The notes below the pieces were generated by a model. The model had not been told where the DNA came from. It worked only from the letters and a program-made list of their open reading frames with translations, and ran no database searches. This document shows positions 1-9,555 of a stretch of DNA of 37,500 nt, piece by piece. The translations under genes and the position numbers were made by a program. The stretch lies in contig JADJTG010000013.1 in assembly GCA_016711285.1 (NCBI GenBank), positions 1 through 37,500 of the forward strand. The letters are read 5' to 3'. The stretch's first letter is position 1. Each line of letters opens with the position of its first letter. Origin of the DNA: Sphingobacteriales bacterium (lineage in GTDB: Bacteria; Bacteroidota; Bacteroidia; Chitinophagales; UBA2359).

Positions 1-1296
1 TTGCCGAAGCGTGGCGACCCAAATATGATGAGCCTCCACTCCCCAAACCGACAGACTCAACACTAATATCAACACAGAGTATTACCACAAAACGGCGTGT
101 CAAATGAAGATACCACGCATATAAAGCATAAGCAGTATAAAGCGAAAATACATAGTAAAATACCCAAGCAAAGCGTCCCAAGAAGAGCAGGAAATTGTGA
201 GCCCGGCGGCATCGGGTCTAACAAAAATCGAAACCCCAGATAAAAATTATTGCCAGAGAAAATAAAGCGACCAGCGTTGCTGCCGCCAATATGGGGATAA
301 AATTATCGAGCAAAAACCCCAAAGCAGAAGAACGATTTCGTTTCCCAGGCGGGATATAAGATGATATATCGTGAAAACTGCTACAAAAAACCTATGATGC
401 CAACATAAGCTCGCCCTTCCCAATCCACCGAACGTATTTTTATTGCTTTATTGATAAATGCAGCTAAGGGATTAGCATCTGTCGGCAGAAAAATACTTTC
501 CCAATAAGCACGGTATATATAGAAGCCATAAGGGAGCATCGGGACGGTCAGGCGCCTCAGCTATCTGTTGCCCACATCAACAACTGAAATATTAAAAACG
601 GAATGATAAATATCAGTAGAGCGTATAGTAAGTAAGATATTTTTTTGCTCCTGTTCTTTAAAAAAAACAGACATAAATAGGATATGCCTATAAATAGAAC
701 TCCTATAAATAAATAATAAGGGTGTATAAAACCAAAAACAGTAATGGTAAGCAGCAATAAAATAAAAGTATTGCCACCTCTTCAGTCATTTGACTGTTCG
801 TTTTTATTAATAAAACCATAACAAAGGAATATAACAAGTATAGGACAGTGCATAATGCCCGACAAGGCCCGAATAATTTGTGGAGAATAAAGCGGTGATG
901 AGTATTGGAAACAACGAGTGCATACCAATGCGGCAATGTATAATAGCGGGCGATATAATAAAGAAGTAGAACGGTCAATCCGATGCTCAGTATCATCAGC
1001 CCATTAAAATACCAATCATATAGCCATCTAATGAAAAAGTAAGTTTGAATGAAACGCAACACCCCCGCAATAAAGGGTTGATTATCCGTAAAAATAACAT
1101 GTTCAAAATGCGGATAATACATACCTTTAAATAAAAACCTTCTCCGTATTTTATATATTAAGCAGGGGTGAAATAATTTTGATGCCATCGCCGCCGTAGC
1201 TGAATAAATAGGTATTGGGACTGAATAAAATACCTTTAAAAAATAGCATTTAAATAGAAATGCTGCAAAAATAATAAGAAGGTATTCCAAACGCAT
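1..1296 (-). pseudogene. Large polytopic membrane protein, frameshifted, cut by left edge
   Basis: The minus strand encodes hydrophobic segments spread over all three frames. One stretch (703-1296, starting at MRLEYLL) contains several transmembrane helices and the motif HVIFTDNQPF followed by LPHWYAL. A second (557-757) is three more helices. A third (about 370-540) reads YRAYWESIFLPTD then WEGRAYVG. A fourth (about 70-340) continues with further helices. Put together these resemble the large GT-C-like membrane proteins of Bacteroidota that share the (H/Y)(I/V)xFTDxQP loop and a WEGxAYVG motif; that assignment is from memory of the family and is tentative. At least four changes of frame are needed, so this is either a decayed gene or sequence with many indel errors. 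The 3' end lies outside the window. Substrate and function are unknown. Confidence 0.45.
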
Positions 1297-1356
1297 AACA
1301 ACTGGTTTTCTGTACTGAATAAGAACGGTAAGAAGAGTAATGTTTTTCAAAATATT

Positions 1357-4300
1357 TTAAATTAAAAGATTACAAATTATCTCATCTGCCTCATCTTTTA
1401 TATCATCGCCAATGGTAATGATGCGGTTCGGCGGGTGTGGGCTTTTTCGGTACTCATATCCTTTTTTGGCTTGCAGCATTTTCTGTATATCAGACAGTTT
1501 GCGTTCGGCGGCAATGTCGCGGCGCAGTACTTCGTCTTTTTTAATGTCAAAAAAGCAAATACCGTCCACTAAAGTCATTTCGGCTTTGGCGTATACCACC
1601 GATAAGGGAGTGCTCGCTCCACAATACATCGGCATCTTTGCCCTTTTGATCCTGCCCGGTGCGTTGCTCCACATCCACGGCATTTCCGCCGGATTCAGTG
1701 TCACGAGGAATTTCCACACACTCCTCTTCCGTTACGCCGCCGTATTTTACAGCTTTTGCAGCCTCAGTATTATTGAGGCGGCGAGCCATTTCGAGGTCAT
1801 CAGAGTTGGAAGCTACATTGATACCCATATCGTGCAAAATAGCTCCGTTGTGCGGAATGGCTTCGACAACCTCCATTTTATAAGCCCGCAGTCGGCAAAA
1901 GAAGAAGCATTCGCTCCGTGTGCTTTCATTTATCAACCACTTTATATCCTTCCAAAATATGCGTAAAAGTGACCAGGTGTAAAATCAAAATGCTCCCCAT
2001 ACTTTCATTAGCATATTAATTTCGCCTGTACATAAGCTATGGCAAGTAATGAAGCGTTTTTCTGTAAAATTTCGCTCAAAGTTTCTAATTCCAAGTCTTT
2101 GCGAAGAGAAAGTTGGGTTGTTTTCTGTTTTTGCTCATAAGCGCGGGCGCCGCTGAAATAATCCATAAAAACCTGCTCCACCTTATCCTTGGGTTTGCAG
2201 AAAACGCTCCACCTGTCCCCCTCCTTTAGTGCTTTGTTTCACATTTTCGCCCAAAGCAAATTTAATAAAAGGAGCAGCCCTTCAAATTTCATCTGTTCGG
2301 GTGCGTAGCTAGCACGCAATTTATCAACGCCGACTGCCCGCCGATAGGGTTAGAAGAGCCATCCAGCAGGATTGTGCCGCCGTTCACCACCCGCCAATTG
2401 GCGGTAAATGTTGATAATAAATCCATTAATAACATCACCGATGCGCACTTCGGCAGATAGTGCCTGCGTGCTTTCGTTTACGCCGCGATGTGTGGCAATA
2501 TGTGAATGTTCGTCAATAATACCTGCCGTAAGGTGCTTGCCCGGTGGCATCTATTATCCCCGTACCGCCCCGGAACTGCCAATTCTTTATCAACAATACC
2601 TTTACAAATCCACATCAGTATACTAGCAAATACCTCCATATCATTTGTGCAGACAATTAAGGTTTCACTACCTGAATTAAATAAAAATAGACACAATACA
2701 AGAAGCCACCATGAACACATTGGGTTGTCGAAGGCTTTTGGTTGAGTACGCGAGCGACCCTTTTTAGATCAAGGGTTTTATATTACTTAGTCGACTCAAA
2801 CAATTCGCCCTGAAGATAAGTATTCCACAATCCCCTCCACAAGCGTAATACGAGTCTTTGTGTTATTTTATTGAAACAAAGTTGTATTTCCTGTGCTTGC
2901 GGGAAAGGCAATATTTACATCGGTTCGTTAGTATCGTTGGATAAAATATAGGCTTTAGTGGCTGCTTTTTCCGGTATTAGAAGGAATGCACTTCGTCCAC
3001 ACGGCGGTCGTGGTTCATGGTGAGATGATACACGCCGTCTTTATTTGTGTTTTCTTTGTTGCTGATGATGAATCGGTCGCCCTGTATCCAGTTTTCAAGA
3101 ATTTCTCCTTTGGTAAAAATATCCGTATCGGCGACAAAGAAGTTAGCAATTTTACCTTTTTCCAAAGTGCCTAATTGTTCGCTCATACCCAAAAGCGCGG
3201 CGGGTGTGGCGGTGAGTGCCTGTAAAGCAGCTTGCGGCGACAATCCTTTTTGACGGCAAGGCGCAAATTTTTCCAAAATTCCTCTTTATCCTTCAAACCA
3301 TCGGTGCTGAGCAAAAGTAATTCCCGCAGCTGCCACTTTAGCCCGGATTATAAGGTGCTAATTCCCCGGTGTGTCATTTGTTTAAATTCCACCAAATTAG
3401 CATCTAAGGGGCTTCTACATATCATAAGGTTTCGAAAATAAAGGGGGAGGTATCAGACTCGCTCCCGTTGGCTTGATGGCATCCATATTTTGATATCTTT
3501 CATTGCCGCCGCCTTTAATAATATAAGGCACTCCAAACTCATCGCCGATTTGTCGGCACGCAAAATATGATACTTGTGGTTGGCATCAAAAATTTGTGGC
3601 AACGCCATATTCTGATTAAAATAATCCAAAGAAATATTGGCTTCGCGGTGTGGCACTGCGATACCACTGGGCATCGTAATAGGTTTGGCGCAAAAGTGCA
3701 ATAGCTCCTAACAGCGATGAAGGGTAATTTTGCGAAGAAGTACCTTTGCTGAATGAATAAAAAGCGGCGGCTCGCTCGCGCAAGATGTTGAAATTTTCCC
3801 TGGTATCGTTAGGGGCGTTACCAATACACCCGTACCGCGCACAACGCCATCTTGCAAATGAGACAATACCGCACCAAATCCCGTTTTTCGCCATTGTTCG
3901 GCGGCTTTGGGGTCATTTTTAAACAACAAATACGCCTGTGTTTCGGGGTGAATGGTTTCGTTCCAATGATAAGCTCCGGCTTTTTTAGACAAAAACTGCG
4001 GCTTAAAACTATCATCATCATCTTCGTATTCGGGTTGCTCTCCTTTGGGTTGCACCACTCCATAATTACCTATCAGTTCAATAAAAGAAGGATAAATAAT
4101 TTTTCCGGTGCAGTTTATTTCTACATAACCTTTCGGCACTGTGCCGTCAATCGCAATACTTTCTACTTTTCCGTTTTTTACCAATAAAGTTGCATTGTTC
4201 AATATTTGAGCAGTGAGGTAAATTTTGTCGTTGAGCGCAAAGCGCTGTTGTATATCGGGTATCTTGTACGCCATTATAAGGAAAAGTAGTGCCGTCACCC

Positions 4301-4374
4301 GACTGCTGCGCACGAACACTCATATTTAGCAATATGATTATCAAGCAATAACGAAACCAAGAAAAAAACTGCAT
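1357..4374 (-). pseudogene. Tandem (two-domain) amidohydrolase, secreted, multiply frameshifted
   Basis: The span of 3018 bp matches the ~1000-residue secreted amidohydrolases of Bacteroidota, which carry two imidazolonepropionase/dihydroorotase-like domains in tandem. The start at 4374 gives a signal peptide (MQFFSWFRYCLIIILLNMSVRAQ). The first domain is seen as LTAQILNNATLLVKNGKVE and GKIIYPSFIELIGNYG, and ends near 2977 with LLGMSEQLGTLEKGKIANF. The second has GIIDEHSHIATHRGVNE, a metal-binding HxH strand, then INIYRQLAGG, then EAIPHNGAILHDMGINVASNSDDLEMARRLN near 1800, then AEMTLVDGICFFDIKKDE. These blocks occur in the right order but in changing frames, with many 1-nt shifts and some altered codons. 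The family is thought to hydrolyse cyclic amides or peptides in the periplasm; the substrate here is unknown. Real decay and sequencing error cannot be told apart from one sequence. Confidence 0.8.
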
Positions 4375-4429
4375 ATTTAAAAAAAGGATATTGTTTTTTG
4401 CCGTGAAACAAAGAAAGTTGAAATAAAAA

Positions 4430-4462
4430 CAAAGGTAATTTTTTTTGCAATTTCACTGCAAA
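4430..4462 (-). promoter_or_regulatory. Bacteroidota-type promoter for the amidohydrolase gene
   Basis: On the minus strand TTTG (4462-4459) is followed after 21 nt by TACCTTTG (4437-4430), matching the Bacteroidota consensus TTTG-N19-21-TAnnTTTG. The expected transcription start is about 6 nt downstream, giving a leader of roughly 50 nt before the ATG at 4374. It is the only place in the window where I found both promoter boxes at proper spacing. Confidence 0.55.
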
Positions 4463-4522
4463 GAAAGGAAGCAAAGTATTGTTTTTACATAATGATTTCA
4501 TTTTTCAATAAAAAATTGCCAC

Positions 4523-5253
4523 TTATCCCCAAGTGCCTCGTTGCAAAGCACCGATAATAATTTGGATATGTTGATAAAGTGTGGGAAAAACTCCAAAATG
4601 CGTTTGCAGTACGCGCCAGCGTTCCGTCCATGAGCGAAAACGGTTTTTTGTAGAAAAGCCACCTTCTAAATAATAGCACATATAATCGGGCAGTTCGTAA
4701 ATGCTTTGTACTTTTTTTAAGGTATTGATGCACCAATCCAAATCGGCACTCACCCGCAAGTCGCTCCGAAAATCGGTGGCAAAGTACGCCGCACCAACAT
4801 CGCCTGATGACATAGCACCATACCGTTGATAAAACTGCGCCACGATAATTCGTGTGCCGGCGGCGGCGTTTTATACCAAGGGCGCACTGTACCGTCGGGG
4901 CGGCGCATTAAAGTTTTCCCATAAATAAAATCAGCACCTGCGCCGCCACTCAAAGCACGTTCCAATGTGTTCGGCGCATAAAAAGTATCGCCTGCATTCA
5001 AAAAACACACATAGTGACCGGTGGCGAGCCGCAAACCTTTATTCATCGCATCATAAATACCTCTATCCGCCTCCGAAATCAATACATCAGCAGTAGTTTT
5101 TGCCATAGAAACAGTATCATCGGCAGAAGCACCGTCTATTATCAAATGCTCCACACGCCCGCGCCACGTCTGCTCGGATACACTGTGCAATGTGGGCAAC
5201 AGCACCGCTTGGGCGTTGTAGGTGGGCGTAATGATGGAAAGCAAGGGCTGCAT
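4523..5253 (-). pseudogene. Family 2 glycosyltransferase, one frameshift
   Basis: The start at 5253 gives MQPLLSIITPTYNAQ, the usual N-terminal strand of GT-A fold family 2 transferases. VEHLIIDGASADDT binds the nucleotide, and SEADRGIYDAMNKGLRLATG then FLNAGDTF supplies the acidic metal-binding region (here NAGD in place of the commoner NADD). This frame runs to CHQAMLVRR near 4790. The protein then continues one frame over as YFATDFRSDLRVSADLDWCINTLKK, with a C-terminal part typical of WcaA/PGL-type transferases. One indel near 4785 accounts for the break. The likely role is transfer of a sugar to an exopolysaccharide or lipid acceptor. The gene lies 22 nt downstream of the CPBP protease gene and probably shares its transcript. 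The break may be a sequencing indel. Confidence 0.75.
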
Positions 5254-5275
5254 GCACTCAAAAAAGCAAAAAATA

Positions 5276-6218
5276 TCAAGATGAAGGTAAAGCACGCGGC
5301 AATAAACGCCAGTTGGGGCTTATCCATTGCCCACGCTGATAAGCGCGATACAAAAAATAAATGCCTGCCGAAGTACATAAAATAAGGGCAAAGATGCTAC
5401 ATTCAGGACCAAAACTCCCCCCTGTAATCCACTCGTTGCCCGACACCTGCGGCACTATCCAACCTTCCAAATCATTGCCCGATACTGCCAAACCAAATAC
5501 AGCAGACTGCACATAGTTCCATGCAAAATGCAAACCCTGGCGACAGCCACACACGCCGTGTGAACATATATAAGTAGCTGCGAGCAAAATACCCGCTTCC
5601 ACGCTATCGCTATAGAACTGTAGAAAGCGTAGCATTGTCGTTTGCGGGCAGAAAGCCAAACAACAGTGCCGAAAATATAATTGCCGCCGTACTGCCGCCC
5701 CATTCTTCAAAAATTTTAAAAGCAATAACGCGCAGTATCATCTCTTCGGCAAAGGCTGCAACCCAGAAAAACGAGCAAGCAGACCATAAAATAGTGGGGC
5801 TGTTGAAGCCCAACACGCGATAAGTTCCGAGAATATACATCAGCCCTACCACTGCACACATAATTCCCGCGCCCCACAGCATACCCCAAACTGCTTCGCC
5901 AAGGGCATTGCGTGCGCTGACCTCCAATGCCGGACGCTGCTCAATATAACGGGTATAGAGCCGATACATTCCTATCATTGCCAAAAATGATAAAACCGAT
6001 ATAATCGCTTCTACTATATCTTCGCCTTTGAAATTAAAATTGTCAGGAATGAAGCGTGCGCCGAGCCATTGAATGGCAGCTAAAGGCAAAAACACCCAAA
6101 TAACAGCTACTAAAATGCGTATCAAAGGAAAATTGAGGATTTTCTCACCCAAGCTTTGGGGATTTCGCTGCGAAAAAAGTTCGTAGCTCTGATTGTACTC
6201 AGGAAAGAGCATCTTCAT
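5276..6218 (-). pseudogene. CPBP family intramembrane metalloprotease, frameshifted
   Basis: This is a multi-helix membrane protein of the CAAX-prenyl-protease/bacteriocin-processing (CPBP, Abi) family. The start at 6218 (MLFPEYNQSYELF) is preferred over the longer frame beginning at 6308. Motif 1 is AFAEEMILRVIAF (EExxxR). Motif 2 is FGFLPANDN, where the usual His of FxxxH reads Pro. Motif 3 is GLHFAWNYVQ (HxxxN). Between motifs 2 and 3 (about 5590-5640) the frame changes twice, passing through a short stretch reading FYSSIAIA. The C-terminus is in the frame that ends at 5276. Loss of the motif 2 His plus two frameshifts would inactivate the enzyme if the sequence is correct. Family roles include processing of small peptides and immunity to bacteriocins; nothing here identifies a substrate. 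Confidence 0.75.
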
Positions 6219-6305
6219 ATACAAATTCGGAAAAAATATAGCAATAAAAATATAGCGTGCAAAGTAGAAAATTTTGCTACAAAAAACAAATATCCCCCGA
6301 TACTG

Positions 6306-6359
6306 CAAAACAAAAATCCCTTCACATCGTGCAGCGAGTGCTGAATATGTGAAGGGATT
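6306..6359 (-). terminator. Rho-independent terminator after the sigma factor operon
   Basis: A perfect 12-bp inverted repeat (6315-6326 with 6348-6359, arm AATCCCTTCACA) has a 21-nt loop. On the minus strand it is followed by TTTTTGTTTT. It sits 47 nt beyond the stop of the Spy-like gene and ends the transcript coming from 8356. Confidence 0.75.
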
Positions 6360-6406
6360 AAAGATAAATATGGTACTGTGGCAAAAAAATGCCGCTTGCA
6401 GACTAC

Positions 6407-6804
6407 TTAGTTGCCGCCTTTGCGTTGGGTGGCGGTTTCGATGAGTTTATCACGGAACTTCTTCTCTGCCTGATACATCAAATCTATTTTGTTGGCAGGT
6501 AAAACGGTACGAAACTTTTGTCGTATTCTTTGCTCAATTCCAACTCCGACTCCTGCATTTGAATAGGGTTTTGAGATGGATTGCGGCGTATGGCTTCTTT
6601 TTTATCTTGATATTCAAAATAAAGCATTAAAATTTTTCGGCTTCAGATGACGACAAGCCCATTTCCTGAGTAGAAAAAGCCCACTTTTACGGCGTTTACT
6701 TCTTCTTTATCGCTCTGCGCCTGAAACGGACTGATGGCGAAAAATCCCAGCATCATCACCACTAAAAACCACGCACTCATGTATTTTTTAATAAAAGTTT
6801 TCAT
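6407..6804 (-). pseudogene. Small secreted Spy/CpxP-like protein of an ECF sigma operon, frameshifted
   Basis: Translation from the ATG at 6804 gives a signal peptide (MKTFIKKYMSAWFLVVMMLGFFAISPFQAQ). After it come SDKEEVNAVKVGFF, then in other frames MGLSSSEAEKF, MLYFEYQDKKEAIRR and DLMYQAEKKFRDKLIETATQR. Small helical proteins with the order 'lysine-rich helix, xLxxxEAxxFWPxYxxYxxK, AExxFRxxLL' usually follow an ECF sigma factor and its anti-sigma factor in Bacteroidota, and resemble Spy/CpxP periplasmic stress sensors. The 398-bp length is not a multiple of three, and two or three indels are needed to join the parts. It lies 124 nt after the anti-sigma gene and just before a terminator. 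A role in modulating the sigma factor is inferred from position. Confidence 0.6.
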
Positions 6805-6928
6805 ATTTCAAAAGCTGTATTTATTTCGCTTATTTTATTGGATACCTTTGTTTGACAAAAAGTATTTTTTTAGGTTTAAAAACTGATTAAAAATAACGTA
6901 AAAAAGTATGTATCAAATTTACAATGAT

Positions 6929-7750
6929 TTAGCAAAAATTTTCCAAGTCATCGGCTTCATAGAAACTAAAAACATTCAAGTTGCTTTGTTGTGCCAGTTG
7001 CGGCAAATCTTCTTCGGTGAGGTTGGTTTGCAACAAATAGTTAAATTGTTCATCATTCAGCTCTGCCAAAGCTGCATCTACATTGAAAGCGGACACAGCA
7101 GCGGGCTGTATCATATTCTGACGCAAAAAATAGCCGCTTACCAAAAACACCAACAAAACGGCTGCCACTGCCATTGCCGACCGCCAGCCTTGCAAGCGGC
7201 GTACCGGAGCAGCCTGTGGCATACTAATTACTTTAGCGGCTTGCTGCTCCTTTGGCAATTTTTCCAAAATTTGTTGGGGCAACTGCTGAAAATAACCGGA
7301 AGGTACACCGAAAGCATTTTCTTTGCACACCTGCGGCAATTCCACATCTTCGGCATCGGCGAGTGCGGCGGCTTTGGCAAGTACCATCTGGGGCAAAGAT
7401 TCAAAATAGCCTTGCGGCACTTTTAAAGCAGAAGCGGCGGCGGTATATTGTTGCAAATGCCGTACTGTTTGCTCGCTTTCTTTTTCTGTTTGTTGGGCTT
7501 TTTGCAATACCTGTTGTGCCAAATTATCAAAATAAAGGGGCGGCACTTGAAAGTTTTTTGCACTGCGCAAAGCCGGTATTATTTCGCTGCTGTTGTCGGC
7601 TTGCTGCTGCTGTACAATATTGGCACAGGCAGCAATATTATCCGAAAAATAAGAGGCAGGTACATGAAAATTATTGCTGCGTTGCAAACGCATCAATGTC
7701 ACGGCATTTTCTTGTTCAAGTTCGTGTAATATGTTATTCCATTCGTGCAT
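6929..7750 (-). CDS. Membrane anti-sigma factor-like protein with four VPxxYF modules
   Basis: The 273-residue protein has a long cytoplasmic N-terminal part, one transmembrane helix at about residues 191-208 and a short acidic periplasmic tail. The N-terminal part repeats a module of the form [FL]xVPxxYF at residues 28-35, 67-74, 109-116 and 147-154. In the last three copies this is followed by xxLxxxxLxK. Proteins with this F-x-VP-x-GYF module and one helix are encoded right after ECF sigma factors across Bacteroidota and are taken to be their anti-sigma factors. Here it starts 51 nt after the sigma factor stop, which supports that role. Four copies in one protein are more than I would expect. 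The classic zinc (HxxxCxxC) anti-sigma motif is absent. Confidence 0.75.
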   Translation of the reverse strand: MHEWNNILHELEQENAVTLMRLQRSNNFHVPASYFSDNIAACANIVQQQQADNSSEIIPALRSAKNFQVPPLYFDNLAQQVLQKAQQTEKESEQTVRHLQQYTAAASALKVPQGYFESLPQMVLAKAAALADAEDVELPQVCKENAFGVPSGYFQQLPQQILEKLPKEQQAAKVISMPQAAPVRRLQGWRSAMAVAAVLLVFLVSGYFLRQNMIQPAAVSAFNVDAALAELNDEQFNYLLQTNLTEEDLPQLAQQSNLNVFSFYEADDLENFC

Positions 7751-7801
7751 AATCTACTTTGAAAAAATACTATAAGCAAGATGCCCGAGCGGGCAAATAG
7801 T

Positions 7802-8356
7802 TTAATCGTTGAGGATATATTTTTCTATTTTTTTGACAGCATGATGAAATGATGCTTTGAGTGCGCCTACCGAAGTGCCGAGTATCTCCGACATATCTTC
7901 GTATTTCATTTCATCATAATATCGCATCAAAAATACCTGCCGTTGTTTGTCGGGCAAGGCGGCAATGGCTTTTTGTAGTTTTATTTGTACATCATCGCCT
8001 TCAAAGTATGGGTCGGCTTTGAGTTGTACCGAAAGGTCGTGCTCTTCGCCCTCCATAGAAATGGTGGATTTGTTGTTGCGTTTTTGCAAAAAAGTGAGTG
8101 TTTCGTTGGTAGCCACGCGATACAGCCAAGTATAAAGTTTGGAATCCTTCCGAAAATTTTCCAAATTCAACCATACTTTTATAAATACATTTTGCAATAC
8201 ATCATCGGCATCGTCGTGGTTGAGTACCATTCGGCGAATATGCCAATAGAGTTTTTCCTGATATTTTTGCACCAATTCCGTAAATGCTTTTTCTTTGGTG
8301 GCAGGCTGCGCAAAACGTTGTAATATTTCCTCGTCTGAATATTGCGACATGGGCAA
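7802..8356 (-). CDS. RNA polymerase ECF sigma factor
   Basis: The 184-residue protein has the two ECF domains. Region 2 (about residues 24-92) contains AFTELVQKYQEKLYWHIRR and DADDVLQNVFIKVW, which bind core polymerase and the -10 element. Region 4 (about 128-182) contains ALPDKQRQVFLMRYYDEMKYEDMSEILGTSVGAL, the helix-turn-helix for the -35 element. It is close to the sigma-70 family proteins that begin a sigma/anti-sigma/small secreted protein operon in Bacteroidota. The start could also be the in-frame ATG at 8350. No promoter with both boxes was found upstream. The stimulus it responds to is not visible. Confidence 0.9.
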   Translation of the reverse strand: MPMSQYSDEEILQRFAQPATKEKAFTELVQKYQEKLYWHIRRMVLNHDDADDVLQNVFIKVWLNLENFRKDSKLYTWLYRVATNETLTFLQKRNNKSTISMEGEEHDLSVQLKADPYFEGDDVQIKLQKAIAALPDKQRQVFLMRYYDEMKYEDMSEILGTSVGALKASFHHAVKKIEKYILND

Positions 8357-8462
8357 ATGCTGATTGCTGTAAAAAAATTAAAAATATAAAGATATGAATA
8401 TCATTAGAAATCAATAATAAAACGCTGTTTTAGTTTTTATTTTAATACATCAATATTTATAT

Positions 8463-9422
8463 TTATTTCACTTTGCGGCGTTTCATTACTTTTTCGGCGG
8501 CGGCGGCAATGTTTTCGGCAGTAAGTCCGTATTTTTGGAGCAGTTCGTCGGGAGTGCCGCTTTCGCCAAAACTGTCGTTTACGGCTACCATCTCCATCGG
8601 TGCGGGTGCTTCCAATGCCAGCAACTGTGCGATACTGTCGCCCAAACCGCCATTGCGCTGGTGCTCTTCGGCACTGACGATGCAGCCGGTTTTTTTGAGG
8701 GTTTTGAGTATGGCGGTATTGTCCAAAGGCTTAATTGTGTGCATATTGATTACTTCGGCACGGATATTTTTGGCTGCCAGTATTTCGGCGGCTTGCAGGC
8801 TATACCACACGAGGTGTCCGCAGGCAATGATGCTCACATCGCTGCCCTCTTGCAATACCTGAGCTTTGCCAATCGTAAAATCCTGATCTTCGGTGGTAAA
8901 AATGGGCATCACCGGACGACCAAAGCGCAAATAGCAGGGACCTTTCCATTTGGCAACTGCTTTGGTGGCTACTTTGGTTTGCATATAATCGCAAGGCACT
9001 ACCACTGTCATGTTGGGCAGGGCTTTCATCAGCGCAATATCCTCCAAAATTTGGTGAGTAGCACCGTCTTCGCCCAGCGTAAGCCCTGCGTGCGAAGCAC
9101 ATATTTTTACGTTTTTGTCGGAGTAGGCGATGCTTTGGCGAATTTGGTCATATACCCGACCGGTGGAAAAATTGGCAAAAGTGCCGGTAAAAGGAATTTT
9201 TCCGCCGATAGTGAGGCCAGCGGCGATGCTCATCATATTAGCTTCGGCAATACCGCACTGAAAAAATCTTTCCGGAAAATCTGCAATAAATTTATTCATT
9301 TTCAAAGAGCCTACCAAGTCGGCGCAAAGTGCCACTATATTTGGATTTTCTTTTCCCAATTCATAAAGTCCGTCACCAAAACCACTGCGCGTATCGGCTT
9401 TGCCATAGATAGTATATGCCAT
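8463..9422 (-). CDS. Transketolase, C-terminal subunit
   Basis: The 319-residue protein corresponds to the pyrimidine-binding and C-terminal domains of transketolase. It begins MAYTIYGKADTRSGFGDGL and contains FQCGIAEANMMSIAAGL, with the conserved Glu that activates thiamine diphosphate. It also contains SHAGLTLGEDGATHQ and ends near DSFGESGTPDELLQKYGL, typical of split transketolases. The open frame extends to 9536, but the start at 9422 (MAYTIYG) matches the family length. Split transketolases are usually encoded as adjacent N and C halves; the N half, which carries the diphosphate-binding site, is not in this window, so the enzyme would need a partner encoded elsewhere. Role: non-oxidative pentose phosphate pathway, or a related two-subunit enzyme. 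Confidence 0.85.
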   Translation of the reverse strand: MAYTIYGKADTRSGFGDGLYELGKENPNIVALCADLVGSLKMNKFIADFPERFFQCGIAEANMMSIAAGLTIGGKIPFTGTFANFSTGRVYDQIRQSIAYSDKNVKICASHAGLTLGEDGATHQILEDIALMKALPNMTVVVPCDYMQTKVATKAVAKWKGPCYLRFGRPVMPIFTTEDQDFTIGKAQVLQEGSDVSIIACGHLVWYSLQAAEILAAKNIRAEVINMHTIKPLDNTAILKTLKKTGCIVSAEEHQRNGGLGDSIAQLLALEAPAPMEMVAVNDSFGESGTPDELLQKYGLTAENIAAAAEKVMKRRKVK

Positions 9423-9499
9423 ATTAATATTTATATTTTTAAAAATCTTGTAATAAAATTTGGGCGTAAAATCAGATAAAATGAAACCAAAACAATGAT

Positions 9500-9515
9500 T
9501 AACTTTGCAAATATA
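9500..9515. promoter_or_regulatory. Overlapping divergent -7 elements between transketolase and kmo
   Basis: The 16-nt sequence TAACTTTGCAAATATA reads TAACTTTG on the plus strand (9500-9507) and TATATTTG on the minus strand (9515-9508). Both fit the Bacteroidota -7 box TAnnTTTG. They lie 49 nt upstream of the kmo ATG and 86 nt upstream of the transketolase ATG. I found no good TTTG -33 box at the right distance on either side, so the call rests on the -7 boxes alone. Confidence 0.4.
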
Positions 9516-9555
9516 GCGATGTATCTCTTTTAACATTTAATTTTTATTATAGAAT

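Noticed and set aside
1412..1966. 184-codon plus-strand ORF
   Set aside because: It is the antisense of the amidohydrolase C-terminal region, which is clearly conserved on the minus strand.
8535..9479. 314-codon plus-strand ORF
   Set aside because: Antisense shadow of the transketolase subunit, which has full motif conservation on the minus strand.
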